Below are positions 1 through 8,122 of a DNA stretch of 64,000 bases, piece after piece; positions within the stretch are counted from its first letter, which is position 1; every line of letters begins with the position of its first letter. Source of the DNA: Actinomadura latina NBRC 106108 (lineage in GTDB: Bacteria; Actinomycetota; Actinomycetes; Streptosporangiales; Streptosporangiaceae); NCBI RefSeq assembly GCF_001552195.1, contig NZ_BCQS01000003.1, positions 248,001-312,000 on the forward strand. Reading direction: 5' to 3'. Under the pieces are notes generated by a model. It saw only the letters and a program-made list of their open reading frames with translations, did not search any database and had not been told where the DNA came from. Made by a program: the position numbers and the translations under genes.

Positions 1-435
1 ACCAGCGTCACGGAGCGTGGCCACGTGCTGCCGGCCGTGCAGGCGGGTGCGGCCGGGTACCTGTACAAGGACGTCGACCCGCAGGCGCTCGTCCAGGCGA
101 TCAGGGCGGTCAACGACGGGCACGTCCTGTTCGCGCCGGACGCGGCCGAGGCGATGCTGCGGGACGGGCCGGCCGGACGCGACGACGACCGCGGCCTGGC
201 CGCGCTGACCGAACGGGAACGGGAGGTGCTCGTGCACATCGCGCGGGGCAGGTCCAACCGGGAGATCGCGCGCGCCCTCGTGGTGTCGGAGAAGACGGTC
301 AAAACGCACGTCAGTAATCTGCTCATGAAACTGGGAGTCCAGGATCGGACGCAGGCGGCGCTCTACGCGGTCCGGCACGGAGTCGGAACGTCCGGCGCGG
401 CCGGGGAAACCGGGGAATCCACCGTCCGCTACTGA
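1..435 (+). CDS. LuxR-family response regulator, C-terminal part (5' end outside window)
   Basis: The frame is open from the first base and reads through to a TGA, giving the last 144 residues. The first part ends a receiver domain: the segment GAAGYLYKDVD followed by LVQAIRAVNDGH is the usual alpha5 end of NarL-type receivers with the conserved Lys. A LuxR helix-turn-helix follows, from LTEREREVLVHIARGRSN through SEKTVKTHVSNLLMKLGV. It is therefore a DNA-binding response regulator of a two-component system; the partner kinase would lie upstream of the window. A PP2C phosphatase gene starts 36 bases downstream on the same strand. Confidence 0.93.
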   Translation, partial: TSVTERGHVLPAVQAGAAGYLYKDVDPQALVQAIRAVNDGHVLFAPDAAEAMLRDGPAGRDDDRGLAALTEREREVLVHIARGRSNREIARALVVSEKTVKTHVSNLLMKLGVQDRTQAALYAVRHGVGTSGAAGETGESTVRY

Positions 436-471
436 TACAACTCCTCTGACAGGATCGTCATCGAAATTGGT

Positions 472-1257
472 ATGAACGTAGCAATCAGGTACGCAGCAGG
501 CAGCGACATCGGGTGCAACCGGGAGAACAACGAGGACTCCGGTTACGCCGGTGTGCGGTTGATCGCGGTCGCGGACGGCATGGGCGGCTATGCGGGCGGC
601 GAGGTCGCCAGCTCGACCGTCATCGGCTCCCTGCGCTCACTGGACACCGCTGCCCCCAAGGACGATCTTGTTGAGAAGCTGGGCCGCGCCGTGGCCGAGG
701 CCAACGAGAAGCTCCGCATCGTCCGCGAGGAACGTCCCGACCTCAGCCGGATGGGCACCACGCTCACCGCGATGCTCTGGTCCGGCGAGTCCGTGGCACT
801 GGCGCACGTCGGCGACTCGCGCGGCTATCTGCTGCGCGACGGCGAGCTGTTCCAGATGACGCAGGACCACACCATGGACGAGTTGCTCAAGGCGGAGGCG
901 GAGGCGGCGGGCCAGACCGCCGACCCCGCCGAGACGTCGCGGCTGTCGCACGTCCTCTACCGGGTGCTGGACGGCCGGGAGGACCGCGAGCCCGACCTGC
1001 GCCTGCGCGAGGCCAGGCTCGGCGACCGGTACCTGCTGTGCTCGGACGGCCTGAGCGGCCCGGTCGACGCGCAGCAGATCTACGAGGTCGTGTCGGCGGA
1101 GGCCGACCCGCAGCGCGCCGTGGACCGGCTGATCGAGCTGGCCCGCGACAACGGCGGCCCCGACAACATCACCGCGGTCATCGCCGACGTCGTCGAGGCC
1201 GAGCACTTCCACGGCGGCGAGAGCCCCGTGGTCGTCGGAGCGGCGGCGCAGTCCTGA
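472..1257 (+). CDS. PP2C-family serine/threonine protein phosphatase
   Basis: A 261-residue single-domain metal-dependent phosphatase, the usual size for bacterial PP2C. Visible motifs are NRENNEDS (residues 16-23), VADGMGG (32-38), AHVGDSRGYLL near 115, LCSDGLSG near 190 and DNGGPDNITAVIADV near 227; the Asp residues in these motifs bind the two metal ions. No signal peptide or membrane segment is seen, so it acts in the cytoplasm, presumably removing phosphate from Ser/Thr kinase targets. There is no clear Shine-Dalgarno sequence before the ATG. It follows the response regulator on the same strand; two hairpins lie behind it. Confidence 0.93.
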   Translation: MNVAIRYAAGSDIGCNRENNEDSGYAGVRLIAVADGMGGYAGGEVASSTVIGSLRSLDTAAPKDDLVEKLGRAVAEANEKLRIVREERPDLSRMGTTLTAMLWSGESVALAHVGDSRGYLLRDGELFQMTQDHTMDELLKAEAEAAGQTADPAETSRLSHVLYRVLDGREDREPDLRLREARLGDRYLLCSDGLSGPVDAQQIYEVVSAEADPQRAVDRLIELARDNGGPDNITAVIADVVEAEHFHGGESPVVVGAAAQS

Positions 1258-1263
1258 ACCGTC

Positions 1264-1286
1264 GTTCGTCCACCCCCTGGACGAAC
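1264..1286 (+). terminator. hairpin behind the PP2C gene
   Basis: GTTCGTCCA and TGGACGAAC form a perfect 9-bp stem around a 5-base C loop, starting six bases after the stop codon. There is no T-run, as is common for high-GC actinomycete terminators. Confidence 0.5.
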
Positions 1287-1307
1287 GCCGCCAGGAGGGG
1301 CCGGCCG

Positions 1308-1333
1308 ACGGCCGCGATCGTGATCGCGGCCGT
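1308..1333. terminator. 26-bp near-perfect palindrome
   Basis: Two 12-base arms, ACGGCCGCGATC and GATCGCGGCCGT, are separated by only two bases. It could be a second, stronger terminator element for the PP2C transcript or a protein-binding palindrome. The rest of 1258-1530 holds no gene that I can support. Confidence 0.35.
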
Positions 1334-1462
1334 GTCCGGCCGATTTCATGGAACTCTTAGCGGGAAAGAGTGCCCACGTACCTGGCGTTTTGTCTTACTC
1401 TTGCCCTGGAGTGGTGTCAGTGCGCACTCGGTAACGGTCCCGTGGCGGATCGTTGCGCGGAC

Positions 1463-1493
1463 TTGACCCGGCTCCGGGTGCACCCGGTATACG
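1463..1493 (+). promoter_or_regulatory. possible promoter for the DUF2752 gene
   Basis: TTGACC and, after 19 bases, TATACG resemble -35 and -10 boxes 38 bases before the TTG start. The spacing is slightly long, so this is tentative. Confidence 0.35.
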
Positions 1494-1530
1494 GGTCACT
1501 CACCAGTCTGTCATCGAGGCGGAGGATTCG

Positions 1531-1980
1531 TTGGGGGGAGCGCCCGGGGCGGCGGCCACCGGTGCACCAGGCGGTGTGCTCGGGGAGATCGTCAGCCGGA
1601 CCCTCACCGCAGCGCGGCACGGCCCCATGGGCACGGTGCTGCGCGTTGCGGCGATGGCCGTCGCGGCCATCGGCGCGTCATGGATCCACCGTGTCAACGA
1701 CCCCGGCGTGCTCTGTCCCCTAAGGGCGCTCACCGGAGTCCCGTGTCCCATGTGCGGGGGCACGACCGTGTTCATCGAGCTCGGCGCGGGCCGTCCGGTC
1801 CAGGCCGTCCTCGCGAACCCGGTCGCCCTGACCGGCGCGATCGCCGTCGCCGCCGCACCGCTGGGCCTGGGACGACGGTGGTGGGCACTCCAGCCGAAGA
1901 CCCGTGCCTGGATGCTCGGCACCGCCCTCGTGGGGTCGGAGCTGTGGCAGCTCGTCCGGTTGGGAGTCCTCCGGGTTTGA
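1531..1980 (+). CDS. DUF2752 membrane protein
   Basis: I chose the TTG start because GGAGG lies five bases before it; the next ATG (1627) would remove the N-terminal tail. The 149-residue product has the DUF2752 signature, a CPLRALTG segment followed by PCPMCGGTT, and hydrophobic stretches before and after it (about residues 35-50, 85-105 and 120-140). The family is common in actinomycetes and has no established function; the paired Cys suggest a metal or disulfide role, which is inference. It stands alone, 88 bases before the RDD gene. Confidence 0.8.
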   Translation: MGGAPGAAATGAPGGVLGEIVSRTLTAARHGPMGTVLRVAAMAVAAIGASWIHRVNDPGVLCPLRALTGVPCPMCGGTTVFIELGAGRPVQAVLANPVALTGAIAVAAAPLGLGRRWWALQPKTRAWMLGTALVGSELWQLVRLGVLRV

Positions 1981-2068
1981 GCCGAGGTGAATCCTCGGCC
2001 AGACTTGCGGAGCCCACCGGGTCCGGCGGGCGTCACATAACCAAAGGGTCAATCAATAAGGAGCAAGT

Positions 2069-2764
2069 GTGGGTAACCCCTACGACCCGTACGGTCAGCA
2101 GCCGGGCTACGGGCAGCAGCAGCCCGGGTACGGCCAGCAGCCCCCGGCGCAGCCGGGCTACGGTCAGCAGCCCCCGGCCCAGCCCGGCTACGGCCAGCCC
2201 CCGGCGCAGCCGGGCTACGGCCAGCCCGCGGCGCAGCCCGGGTACGGTCAGCAGCCCCCGGCGCAGCCGGGCTACGGCCAGCAGCCCCCCGCCCAGCCCG
2301 GCTACGGCCAGGAGGTGCACCACCACCACTACGGCTCGACCGGCCAGCTGGCCGAGTGGGGCTCGCGTGCGGGCGGCTACATCATCGACTACCTGATCTT
2401 CGCCGGTCCGGTCTTCGTCCTCTACCTGCTCAGCATCATGCTGACGAGCTCCGGCAGCGGCGGCGCGGCGATGCTCGGCCTGCTGTTCATGCTGGTCGGT
2501 TTCGCCCTGTCCATCGCCGGCGGCCTCTGGATCTGCTACCAGGAGGGCACGACCGGCCAGTCCATCGGCAAGCGGCAGATGGGCATCCGCCTCATCAGCG
2601 CGCAGACCGGCCAGCCCATCGGCTTCGGCATGGCGTTCGTCCGCAAGCTCGCCCACATCGCGGACAGCTTCCTGTGCTACATCGGCTTCCTCTGGCCGCT
2701 GTGGGACGACCGCAAGCAGACCTTCGCCGACAAGATCTGCAACACCATCGTCGTCCGCGCCTGA
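2069..2764 (+). CDS. RDD-family membrane protein with Tyr/Gln/Pro repeat tail
   Basis: The GTG start is set by AAGGAG six bases upstream. Residues 1-80 are a low-complexity tail with eight PGYGQ units (typical unit [10 protein letters not shown]), ending in a run of four His. The RDD domain follows: [15 protein letters not shown] opens the first membrane helix, with further helices near 110-135 and 145-165, and the [13 protein letters not shown] segment carries the conserved Arg/Asp-type family signature. RDD proteins are small integral membrane proteins, some linked to ion exchange; the substrate here is unknown. The disordered cytoplasmic tail is typical of actinobacterial members. It converges with the next gene across a terminator. 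Confidence 0.88.
   Translation: MGNPYDPYGQQPGYGQQQPGYGQQPPAQPGYGQQPPAQPGYGQPPAQPGYGQPAAQPGYGQQPPAQPGYGQQPPAQPGYGQEVHHHHYGSTGQLAEWGSRAGGYIIDYLIFAGPVFVLYLLSIMLTSSGSGGAAMLGLLFMLVGFALSIAGGLWICYQEGTTGQSIGKRQMGIRLISAQTGQPIGFGMAFVRKLAHIADSFLCYIGFLWPLWDDRKQTFADKICNTIVVRA
2098..2312 (+). repeat. in-frame coding repeat of the RDD protein tail
   Basis: About seven to eight imperfect copies of a 24-27 base unit built on CAGCCCGGCTACGGCCAGC encode the PGYGQ repeats. Copy sequences differ mainly by silent changes and by presence or absence of one Gln codon, which suggests slippage-driven copy change. Confidence 0.8.
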
Positions 2765-2779
2765 CCGACGGCACACGAG

Positions 2780-2806
2780 CGGGGCGTCCTGCGGGGCGCC
2801 CCGTTT
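2780..2806. terminator. bidirectional terminator between convergent genes
   Basis: CGGGGCG and CGCCCCG form a 7-bp stem with a 10-base loop followed by TTT on the plus strand. It lies in the short gap between the RDD gene and the convergent hypothetical gene. Confidence 0.55.
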
Positions 2807-2817
2807 CGCATGCGCGG

Positions 2818-3585
2818 CTAGCGCTCCGTTTCGGGGACCGGGTCGAAGGCGCTGTTGCAGGAGGCGACCAGGGCGCGGCGGACGGCGGAGTCCAGGAGGC
2901 GCAGGGCCTCGCCGCGGCGGTGCATCTGGTCGGCGCTGAGGCCGCGGTCGTCCAGCTGCCGCGCCAGGTCCACGACGAGGGACAGCCGGCCGGCGAGCGC
3001 GGCGACGCGGTGGGCGCGCTGCGGGTAGCCGGGGGCGAGCGGGTGGTCGCCGCGGTCCGGGTCGCGCAGGTCGACGAGCGCGTCCGCGATCTCGGGCGGC
3101 ACGCCGGTGAAGTCGTCCACGGTCAGCAGCGCCTCGGTGGCGTCCCGCATGGCGAGGGTGAGCCGCCGGTCGGCCTCGGCGAGGGACGGGACGTCCGGCG
3201 GCCCCGCCGACGCCTCGTGCGGCGTCCAGCGGACGCCGACGTAGGAGGAGCCGCGCCGGTCCTCGGCGGGGACGAGGCCCATCGCCCGCCCGTCCAGGAC
3301 GGCGACGACGGCGGCGCCCGCCTCGATCGCCGCGGCGTTGAACGCGGGCGGCCCGGTCAGCCCCAGCGGGTCGCCGGGTTCGGGCAGCGCCAGCCGCAGC
3401 GCCGACAGCCCGCCGACGCGCAGGTCGCCGAGGCCGCGGCGCAGCGTCACCTCGGCGGGCTCGCCGCCGAGGATCTGCGGACCGGCGCCCTTCTCGACCG
3501 CGTCGACCGCCTCGTCCAGGCCGACGTGCCCGGTCAGCCAGGCATTGCCCCAGGCGACCAGCGACGTCGCTACGGCCCCGCTCAT
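2818..3585 (-). CDS. conserved hypothetical protein
   Basis: The 255-residue product starts at the ATG giving MSGAVATSLVAWGNAWL; upstream codons in the frame look non-coding. I recognise no named domain. The protein is soluble, rich in Ala, Leu and charged residues, with a central stretch (VVAVLDGRAMGLVPAEDRRG) that looks like beta strands and a helical C-terminal third (ADQMHRRGEALRLLDSAVRRA). No signal peptide or membrane segment is seen. It is divergent from the ABC ATPase gene, so the two may share a regulatory region, but nothing shows a functional link. Confidence 0.7.
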   Translation of the reverse strand: MSGAVATSLVAWGNAWLTGHVGLDEAVDAVEKGAGPQILGGEPAEVTLRRGLGDLRVGGLSALRLALPEPGDPLGLTGPPAFNAAAIEAGAAVVAVLDGRAMGLVPAEDRRGSSYVGVRWTPHEASAGPPDVPSLAEADRRLTLAMRDATEALLTVDDFTGVPPEIADALVDLRDPDRGDHPLAPGYPQRAHRVAALAGRLSLVVDLARQLDDRGLSADQMHRRGEALRLLDSAVRRALVASCNSAFDPVPETER

Positions 3586-3807
3586 CCTGTCGTGCTCATT
3601 CTCGGCCTCTCCGCAACGGGCATGCGAACCACGATAAGCGCTCGGATCCCCGGTTCCGCCGGACGTAAGGGACCTATCGCGGCGGGGGAGCACCGTGGGA
3701 CCGCCGTTTCCACCGGGGATCCGGGGGGCCGCGGACGGGCCGGATCACATAGGTTCTTTCCTGAGAGCGAGATCACGGACGACCCGGATTGGGGACGAAG
3801 GCACGCG

Positions 3808-4596
3808 ATGGCCGGCGAGGTACTTCAGCTCCGCGGAGTCGGGGTGAGGCGCGGCGGGGCGACCCTGCTGCGCGATGTCACATGGACGGTGGACGAGGGC
3901 GACCGATGGGTCATCCTCGGCCCGAACGGAGCCGGGAAGACGACGCTGCTCCAGATCGCCGCCGCGATGATGCATCCCACCGAGGGCACGGCCGAGATCC
4001 TGGAGGAGGAGATCGGCCGCACCGACGTGTTCGAGCTGCGTCCCCGCATCGGCATCGCCAGCTCGTCCGTCGCGGAGAAGGTCCCGGCCGGCGAGACGGT
4101 CGTCGACCTGGTGCTGACCGCCTCGTACGCGATCATCGGCCGCTGGCGGGAGGAGTACGACTCGACCGACGTGGGCCGCGCCGTGGCGCTGCTGGAGGCG
4201 CTCGGCTGCGCCGACCTGATCCGGCGGACGTTCGACACGCTGTCGGAGGGCGAGCGCAAGCGCGTCCAGATCGCCCGCGCCCTCATGCCGGACCCCGAGC
4301 TCCTGCTGCTGGACGAGCCCGCCGCCGGCCTCGACCTCGGCGGCCGGGAGGCCCTCGTCGCCCGCCTCGCCGAGCTGGCCGGCGATCCGGCCGCCCCCAC
4401 GATGGCGATGGTCACGCACCATGTGGAGGAGGTCCCCGACGGCTTCACGCACGCGCTGCTCCTGCGCGCCGGACAGATCGTCGCGCAGGGCAAGGTGGAC
4501 GAGGTCTTCACCCCCGAGCACCTCTCGGACACGTTCGGGCTGCCGCTGACGATCGACCGCCGGAACGGCCGCTGGTACGCCCGCTCCCTGCGCTGA
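3808..4596 (+). CDS. ABC transporter ATP-binding protein
   Basis: A 262-residue single ATPase domain. Walker A is GPNGAGKT (about residues 38-45), the signature is LSEGERKR (near 150), Walker B is LLLLDEPAAGLD (near 170) and the switch His is in MVTHHVEE. The signature has Glu where LSGGQ proteins have Gly, as in the YlmA/ModF-like subgroup of stand-alone ATPases. There is no permease gene next to it, so the protein may work alone or with an unlinked partner. The next gene, a TauE-like exporter, is a different transporter type and probably not its partner. Confidence 0.9.
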   Translation: MAGEVLQLRGVGVRRGGATLLRDVTWTVDEGDRWVILGPNGAGKTTLLQIAAAMMHPTEGTAEILEEEIGRTDVFELRPRIGIASSSVAEKVPAGETVVDLVLTASYAIIGRWREEYDSTDVGRAVALLEALGCADLIRRTFDTLSEGERKRVQIARALMPDPELLLLDEPAAGLDLGGREALVARLAELAGDPAAPTMAMVTHHVEEVPDGFTHALLLRAGQIVAQGKVDEVFTPEHLSDTFGLPLTIDRRNGRWYARSLR

Positions 4597-4680
4597 ACGC
4601 ACCCCGCGTGCGGGGTGAACTGCGGCCTTACCTACCATCGTGGGGCCGTTGCGAATTCGTGGGACCGGAGTGGGTGCGCC

Positions 4681-5460
4681 TTGGACGTCCTTGACGCGAC
4701 CGCGGTGTTCGCCGCCGGGGTCGCCGCCGGCGGGATCAACGCCATCGTCGGCTCCGGCTCCCTGATCACCTTCCCGACGCTGGTGGCGCTCGGGTACCCG
4801 CCGGTCATGGCGAACGTCTCCAACAACGTGGGCCTGGTGTCGGGCAACGTCAGCGGCGCGTACGGGTACCGCCGGGAGCTCGGCGGGCAGCGCCGCCGGA
4901 TTCTGCGGCTCGGCAGCGCCTCGCTGCTCGGCGCGATCGCGGGCGGGCTGCTGCTGCTGGCGCTGCCGCCCGAGGCGTTCGACGTCATCGTGCCCGGGCT
5001 GATCGCGATCGCGCTGGTGCTCGTGGTCGTCCAGCCCCGGCTCCAGGCGTGGCTCAAGGGGCGCCGGGAGGAGGGCGCCGCGCACCGCCCGGACGGCGGC
5101 CCGCTGCTGTGGCTGGGCGTGCTGGCCACCGGCGTGTACGGCGGGTACTTCGGGGCGGCGCAGGGCATCGTGCTCATCGCGCTGCTGGGCATCGCGCTGG
5201 ACGACGACCTGCAGGTGCTGAACGGCGTCAAGAACGGGATGGCGGCCATCGTCAACGGCACGGCCGCACTGCTGTTCACGCTGATGTGGCTGCTCGGCCG
5301 GACGGAGATCAGCTGGTGGGCGGTGCTGCTGATCGCGATCGGCTCCACGGTCGGCGGGCTGCTCGGCGCGCGGCTCGGCCGGCGCATCCCGCCGCTGGTG
5401 CTGCGCGGCGTGATCGTGGCCGTCGGCGTAATCGCGATCGTCGAGCTGCTGACCAACTGA
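4681..5460 (+). CDS. TauE/SafE (TSUP) family sulfite/sulfonate exporter-like membrane protein
   Basis: I favour the TTG start at GGAG plus ten bases; an in-frame ATG 66 bases upstream would add a non-hydrophobic tail. The 259-residue product has the family pattern: an N-terminal hydrophobic repeat with GGINAIVGSGSLITFPTL, the NVSNNVGLVSG segment, a central cytoplasmic loop (KGRREEGAAHRPDGG), and a second repeat with GVYGGYFGAAQGI and NGVKNGMAAIVNGTAAL. Seven to eight membrane helices are expected. Family members export sulfite, sulfoacetate or other organic anions; the substrate here is unknown. A 16-bp tandem repeat begins on its stop codon. Confidence 0.87.
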   Translation: MDVLDATAVFAAGVAAGGINAIVGSGSLITFPTLVALGYPPVMANVSNNVGLVSGNVSGAYGYRRELGGQRRRILRLGSASLLGAIAGGLLLLALPPEAFDVIVPGLIAIALVLVVVQPRLQAWLKGRREEGAAHRPDGGPLLWLGVLATGVYGGYFGAAQGIVLIALLGIALDDDLQVLNGVKNGMAAIVNGTAALLFTLMWLLGRTEISWWAVLLIAIGSTVGGLLGARLGRRIPPLVLRGVIVAVGVIAIVELLTN

Positions 5461-5522
5461 GCCGCCGGCCGACCGAGCCGCCGGCCGACTGAGCCGCCGG
5501 CCGACCGAGCCGCTGACCGACT
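5459..5522 (+). repeat. 16-bp tandem repeat, four copies
   Basis: Four head-to-tail copies of GAGCCGCCGGCCGACC run directly from the TGA of the exporter gene. Copies 2 and 3 differ from copy 1 only at the last base or not at all; copy 4 has three changes. A fifth copy decays after GAGCTGCG. No obvious stem-loop with a spacer typical of CRISPR is present. Confidence 0.85.
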
Positions 5523-5562
5523 GAGCTGCGCCTTCCGGGGATTGCCGGACCCGCGTTCGGGG

Positions 5563-5584
5563 TATAACTCGAACATAGGTTCGA
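5563..5584 (+). promoter_or_regulatory. LexA (SOS) box directly behind a -10 element
   Basis: TCGAACATAGGTTCGA (5569-5584) is a perfect match to the actinobacterial LexA box TCGAAC-N4-GTTCGA. It starts on the base after TATAAC (5563-5568), a good -10 box, so bound LexA would cover the transcription start. The only gene downstream is the 79-residue protein at 5604. A matching arrangement recurs at 32785-32805. Confidence 0.8.
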
Positions 5585-5603
5585 ACATGCGGAGGCAGTG
5601 CGG

Positions 5604-5843
5604 ATGAAGGGCGACTGGGTCGAGATCGTGGTCGACGTCGGCGGCACGGCCACCAGGACCTACGAGGTGACCGCGACCCGCGCCGGCCGCCGGGTGGAGA
5701 TCGGCAACCGGCGCGGGGTGATCGAGGTCAGCGAGGTGACCCGCACGGGCACCGCGGTCCGCACGGCCCGCTTCATGTCCAACCGCGTCCTGGCGCTCGT
5801 GGAGCATCCGGTGTCCGACGAGCGGGGCGAGCGGCCGGGATAG
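5604..5843 (+). CDS. small protein of unknown function under a LexA box
   Basis: The ATG start is set by GGAGG eight bases upstream; a GTG two codons earlier would be too close to it. The 79-residue product is soluble and looks all-beta: MKGDWVEIVVDVGGTATRTY, then alternating strands with TRAGRRVEIGNRRGVIEVSEV and TARFMSNRVLALVEHP. I do not recognise the family. The only functional hint is the SOS box in its promoter, which predicts induction by DNA damage. The gene is alone and converges with the P450 gene, whose end lies 28 bases away. Confidence 0.75.
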   Translation: MKGDWVEIVVDVGGTATRTYEVTATRAGRRVEIGNRRGVIEVSEVTRTGTAVRTARFMSNRVLALVEHPVSDERGERPG

Positions 5844-5871
5844 CGGGTGGCCGGGACAGCGGGCCGCCGCG

Positions 5872-8061
5872 CTACAGGTCGAGGACGAGGCGGCCGGAGG
5901 TGCAGCGGCCCACGCAGATCATCATCGTCCGGCCCTCGGCCCGCTCCTCGTCGGTGAGCAGCGAGTCGCGGTGCTCGGGCTCGCCGGCCAGCACGCGCGT
6001 CTCGCACGCGCCGCAGTAGCCCTTCTCGCAGTCGTACGACAGCCCCGGGACCGCCTCCTGGACCACCTCGATGAGCCGCCGGTCGGCGGGGACCCGCAGC
6101 GTCCGGCCCGTCCGGGCGAGGTGGACGTCGAACTCGGTGTTGAGCGCCGGGTCGAACGCCACCTCCAGCGAGTCGTCGCCCGTGAAGCGCTCCACGTGCA
6201 GGCGGGGCCGGAGGCCCAGCTCGTCGCAGGCGCGCTCGGCCGCCGCGATCATCGGGGCCGGCCCGCAGCAGTAGATCGCGGTGGCGGGCCCGGCCTCCGC
6301 GAGGACGGCCGCCAGGTCCGGGATGCCGGTCTCGTCCTGGGGCAGCAGCCGCAGCCGGTCGCCGGCGAGCGCGGCGAGTTCGTCCCGGAAGGCCATCGTG
6401 GCGCGGGTCCGGCCGCCGTAGACGACCCGGTAGCCGGCGCCGCGCCGGGCGACCTCGCGCACCATCGCCAGGATGGGCGTGACGCCGATCCCGCCCGCCA
6501 GGAACAGGTAGGACTCCGCGTCCACCAGCGGGAAGTGGTTGCGCGGGCCGTGGACGCCGAACGAGGCGCCCGCCCGGGCGAGCGCGTGCACCTCCGCCGA
6601 GCCGCCCCGGCCGCCGGCCTCCCGCAGCACCGCCACCCGGTAGCGCGCGGCGTCCGCCGGGTCGCCGCACAGCGAGTACTGCCGGACGCGTCCGGACGGC
6701 AGCCGCAGCTCGAGGTGAGCGCCCGGCTCCCACGCGGGAAGCTCGCCGTCGGCGGGCGCCAGCGTGAGGGCGAGCACGTCGTCGGCGGGCCGCTCGACGT
6801 GCGTCACGGTCAGCTCGTACGGGGCGCCGGTCGCGGCGGCCGGCACCGGGGCGCCGGCGGCGCGCGGGCCGGGGGTGAAGACGGCCGGGATCGCGTCCCA
6901 GCCCTTCTGGTTGCCGCTGGTCGGGTAGCCGACGAGGCCGTCCTCCAGCACCCGGAAGTCCGGCAGCCGGGTCAGCACCTGCGTGATCATCTCTTGGAAC
7001 ATGGCGCGGGCGAGGTGGGCGCCGGCGCAGCGGTGCGAGCCGATGCCGAAGCTGAGGTGCCGGGACGCGTCGCGGTCGAGCCGGACCTCGGCGGGCTCGG
7101 GGAACACGGCCGGGTCGTGGTTGGCGGCCACCCACGGGATGAGGACGCGCTCGCCCGCCCGGACGGGGCAGCCGCCGACCTCGGTGTCGGCGAGCGCGGT
7201 CCGGGCCATCGACTGGGACGGCGCGAACGCGCGCAGGAACTCCTCGGTGGCCCGCTCCAGCAGGTCGGGCGACTCGATGAGGCGCCGCCGCTGGGCGGGG
7301 TCGCGGCTCAGGTGGACGAGCACCGACCCGGTCAGGGAGGTCGTGGTGTCGACGCCGCCCGCGATGAGCAGCCCGATGACCGAGACGAGGCCGTCCTCGG
7401 CGAACGGCTCGCCGGCGTCGTCGCGGGCGGTCGCCAGCGCGCTCACCGCGTCCCGCGCGGGCTCGGCGCGCCGGTCGCGGATCAGCTCGCGGATGCGCCG
7501 CTCCATGTAGGCGAGGCCCCGCGCGCCGCGCATCGCGCGCTCGCTGCCCGCGGTGGCGGCGAAGATGTCGTGGATCGGTCCGGCCAGCCGCGCCCAGTCC
7601 TGCTCGGGGAAGCCCAGCCAGTCGAGGGTGACGGCGGCGGGCACCGGGTTGGTCAGGTCGCGGACGAGGTCGGCGGAGCCGTGCTCGATGAACGCGTCCA
7701 CCGCGCGGGCGGCGTGCCGGGCGATCATCGGCCGCAGCCGGTCGACCGCGGCCGGGGTGAGCAGCGGGTTGATGAGGTCGCGGTAGCCGGTGGAGCGGGG
7801 CGGGTCCAGCTCGATCGGGTACTGCTCCAGCCCCGGCCCGCTCGGGATGACGATGGCGACGCCGTCCACGCCGGTCGCGGCGCGCGAGGAGGAGAAGGCG
7901 CCGTCGTCGCGGGCGATCCGCGACACGTCGGCGTACCGCGTGGTGTAGACGAAACCGCCGTGCGCGGGGGTGCGGCCCACCGGACAGGACTCCCTGTACG
8001 CGGCGTAGTAGCCGACCGGGTCGGCGGTGCATTCGGCCGAGTGGTGATCGAAGGGTGTCAT
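5872..8061 (-). CDS. self-sufficient cytochrome P450 fused to a phthalate-type oxygenase reductase (CYP116B-like layout)
   Basis: A 729-residue monooxygenase with its own electron chain. Residues 1-395 are a P450: I-helix AGGVDTTTS (234-242), ExxR at 274-277, and heme loop FGIGSHRCAG with Cys345. Residues 412-610 are a flavin/NAD(P)H reductase with RQYSLCGD (460-467, flavin) and GGIGVTP (523-529, nucleotide). Residues 645-729 are a plant-type 2Fe-2S ferredoxin with Cys678, 683, 686 and 716. The order matches the P450RhF/CYP116B class, known for broad hydroxylation and dealkylation. It is the second gene of a minus-strand unit behind an alcohol dehydrogenase, which suggests that it makes an alcohol the dehydrogenase then oxidises. 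Confidence 0.93.
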   Translation of the reverse strand: MTPFDHHSAECTADPVGYYAAYRESCPVGRTPAHGGFVYTTRYADVSRIARDDGAFSSSRAATGVDGVAIVIPSGPGLEQYPIELDPPRSTGYRDLINPLLTPAAVDRLRPMIARHAARAVDAFIEHGSADLVRDLTNPVPAAVTLDWLGFPEQDWARLAGPIHDIFAATAGSERAMRGARGLAYMERRIRELIRDRRAEPARDAVSALATARDDAGEPFAEDGLVSVIGLLIAGGVDTTTSLTGSVLVHLSRDPAQRRRLIESPDLLERATEEFLRAFAPSQSMARTALADTEVGGCPVRAGERVLIPWVAANHDPAVFPEPAEVRLDRDASRHLSFGIGSHRCAGAHLARAMFQEMITQVLTRLPDFRVLEDGLVGYPTSGNQKGWDAIPAVFTPGPRAAGAPVPAAATGAPYELTVTHVERPADDVLALTLAPADGELPAWEPGAHLELRLPSGRVRQYSLCGDPADAARYRVAVLREAGGRGGSAEVHALARAGASFGVHGPRNHFPLVDAESYLFLAGGIGVTPILAMVREVARRGAGYRVVYGGRTRATMAFRDELAALAGDRLRLLPQDETGIPDLAAVLAEAGPATAIYCCGPAPMIAAAERACDELGLRPRLHVERFTGDDSLEVAFDPALNTEFDVHLARTGRTLRVPADRRLIEVVQEAVPGLSYDCEKGYCGACETRVLAGEPEHRDSLLTDEERAEGRTMMICVGRCTSGRLVLDL

Positions 8062-8122
8062 GTGCGCGACTCCTGATGCGCGGGGTTCCGCGCGGTGTTG
8101 CCCAGCCGCGCCACTGGGGGTC

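Noticed and set aside
637..1212. Antisense open frame in the PP2C gene
   Set aside because: High-GC shadow frame; the phosphatase motifs fix the plus strand.
2356..3807. Long open frame upstream of the ABC ATPase in the same frame
   Set aside because: It is the shadow of the RDD gene and of the minus-strand hypothetical gene; the ATPase has a clear start at 3808.
5459..5522. CRISPR array
   Set aside because: The copies are head-to-tail without spacers and no cas genes are present.
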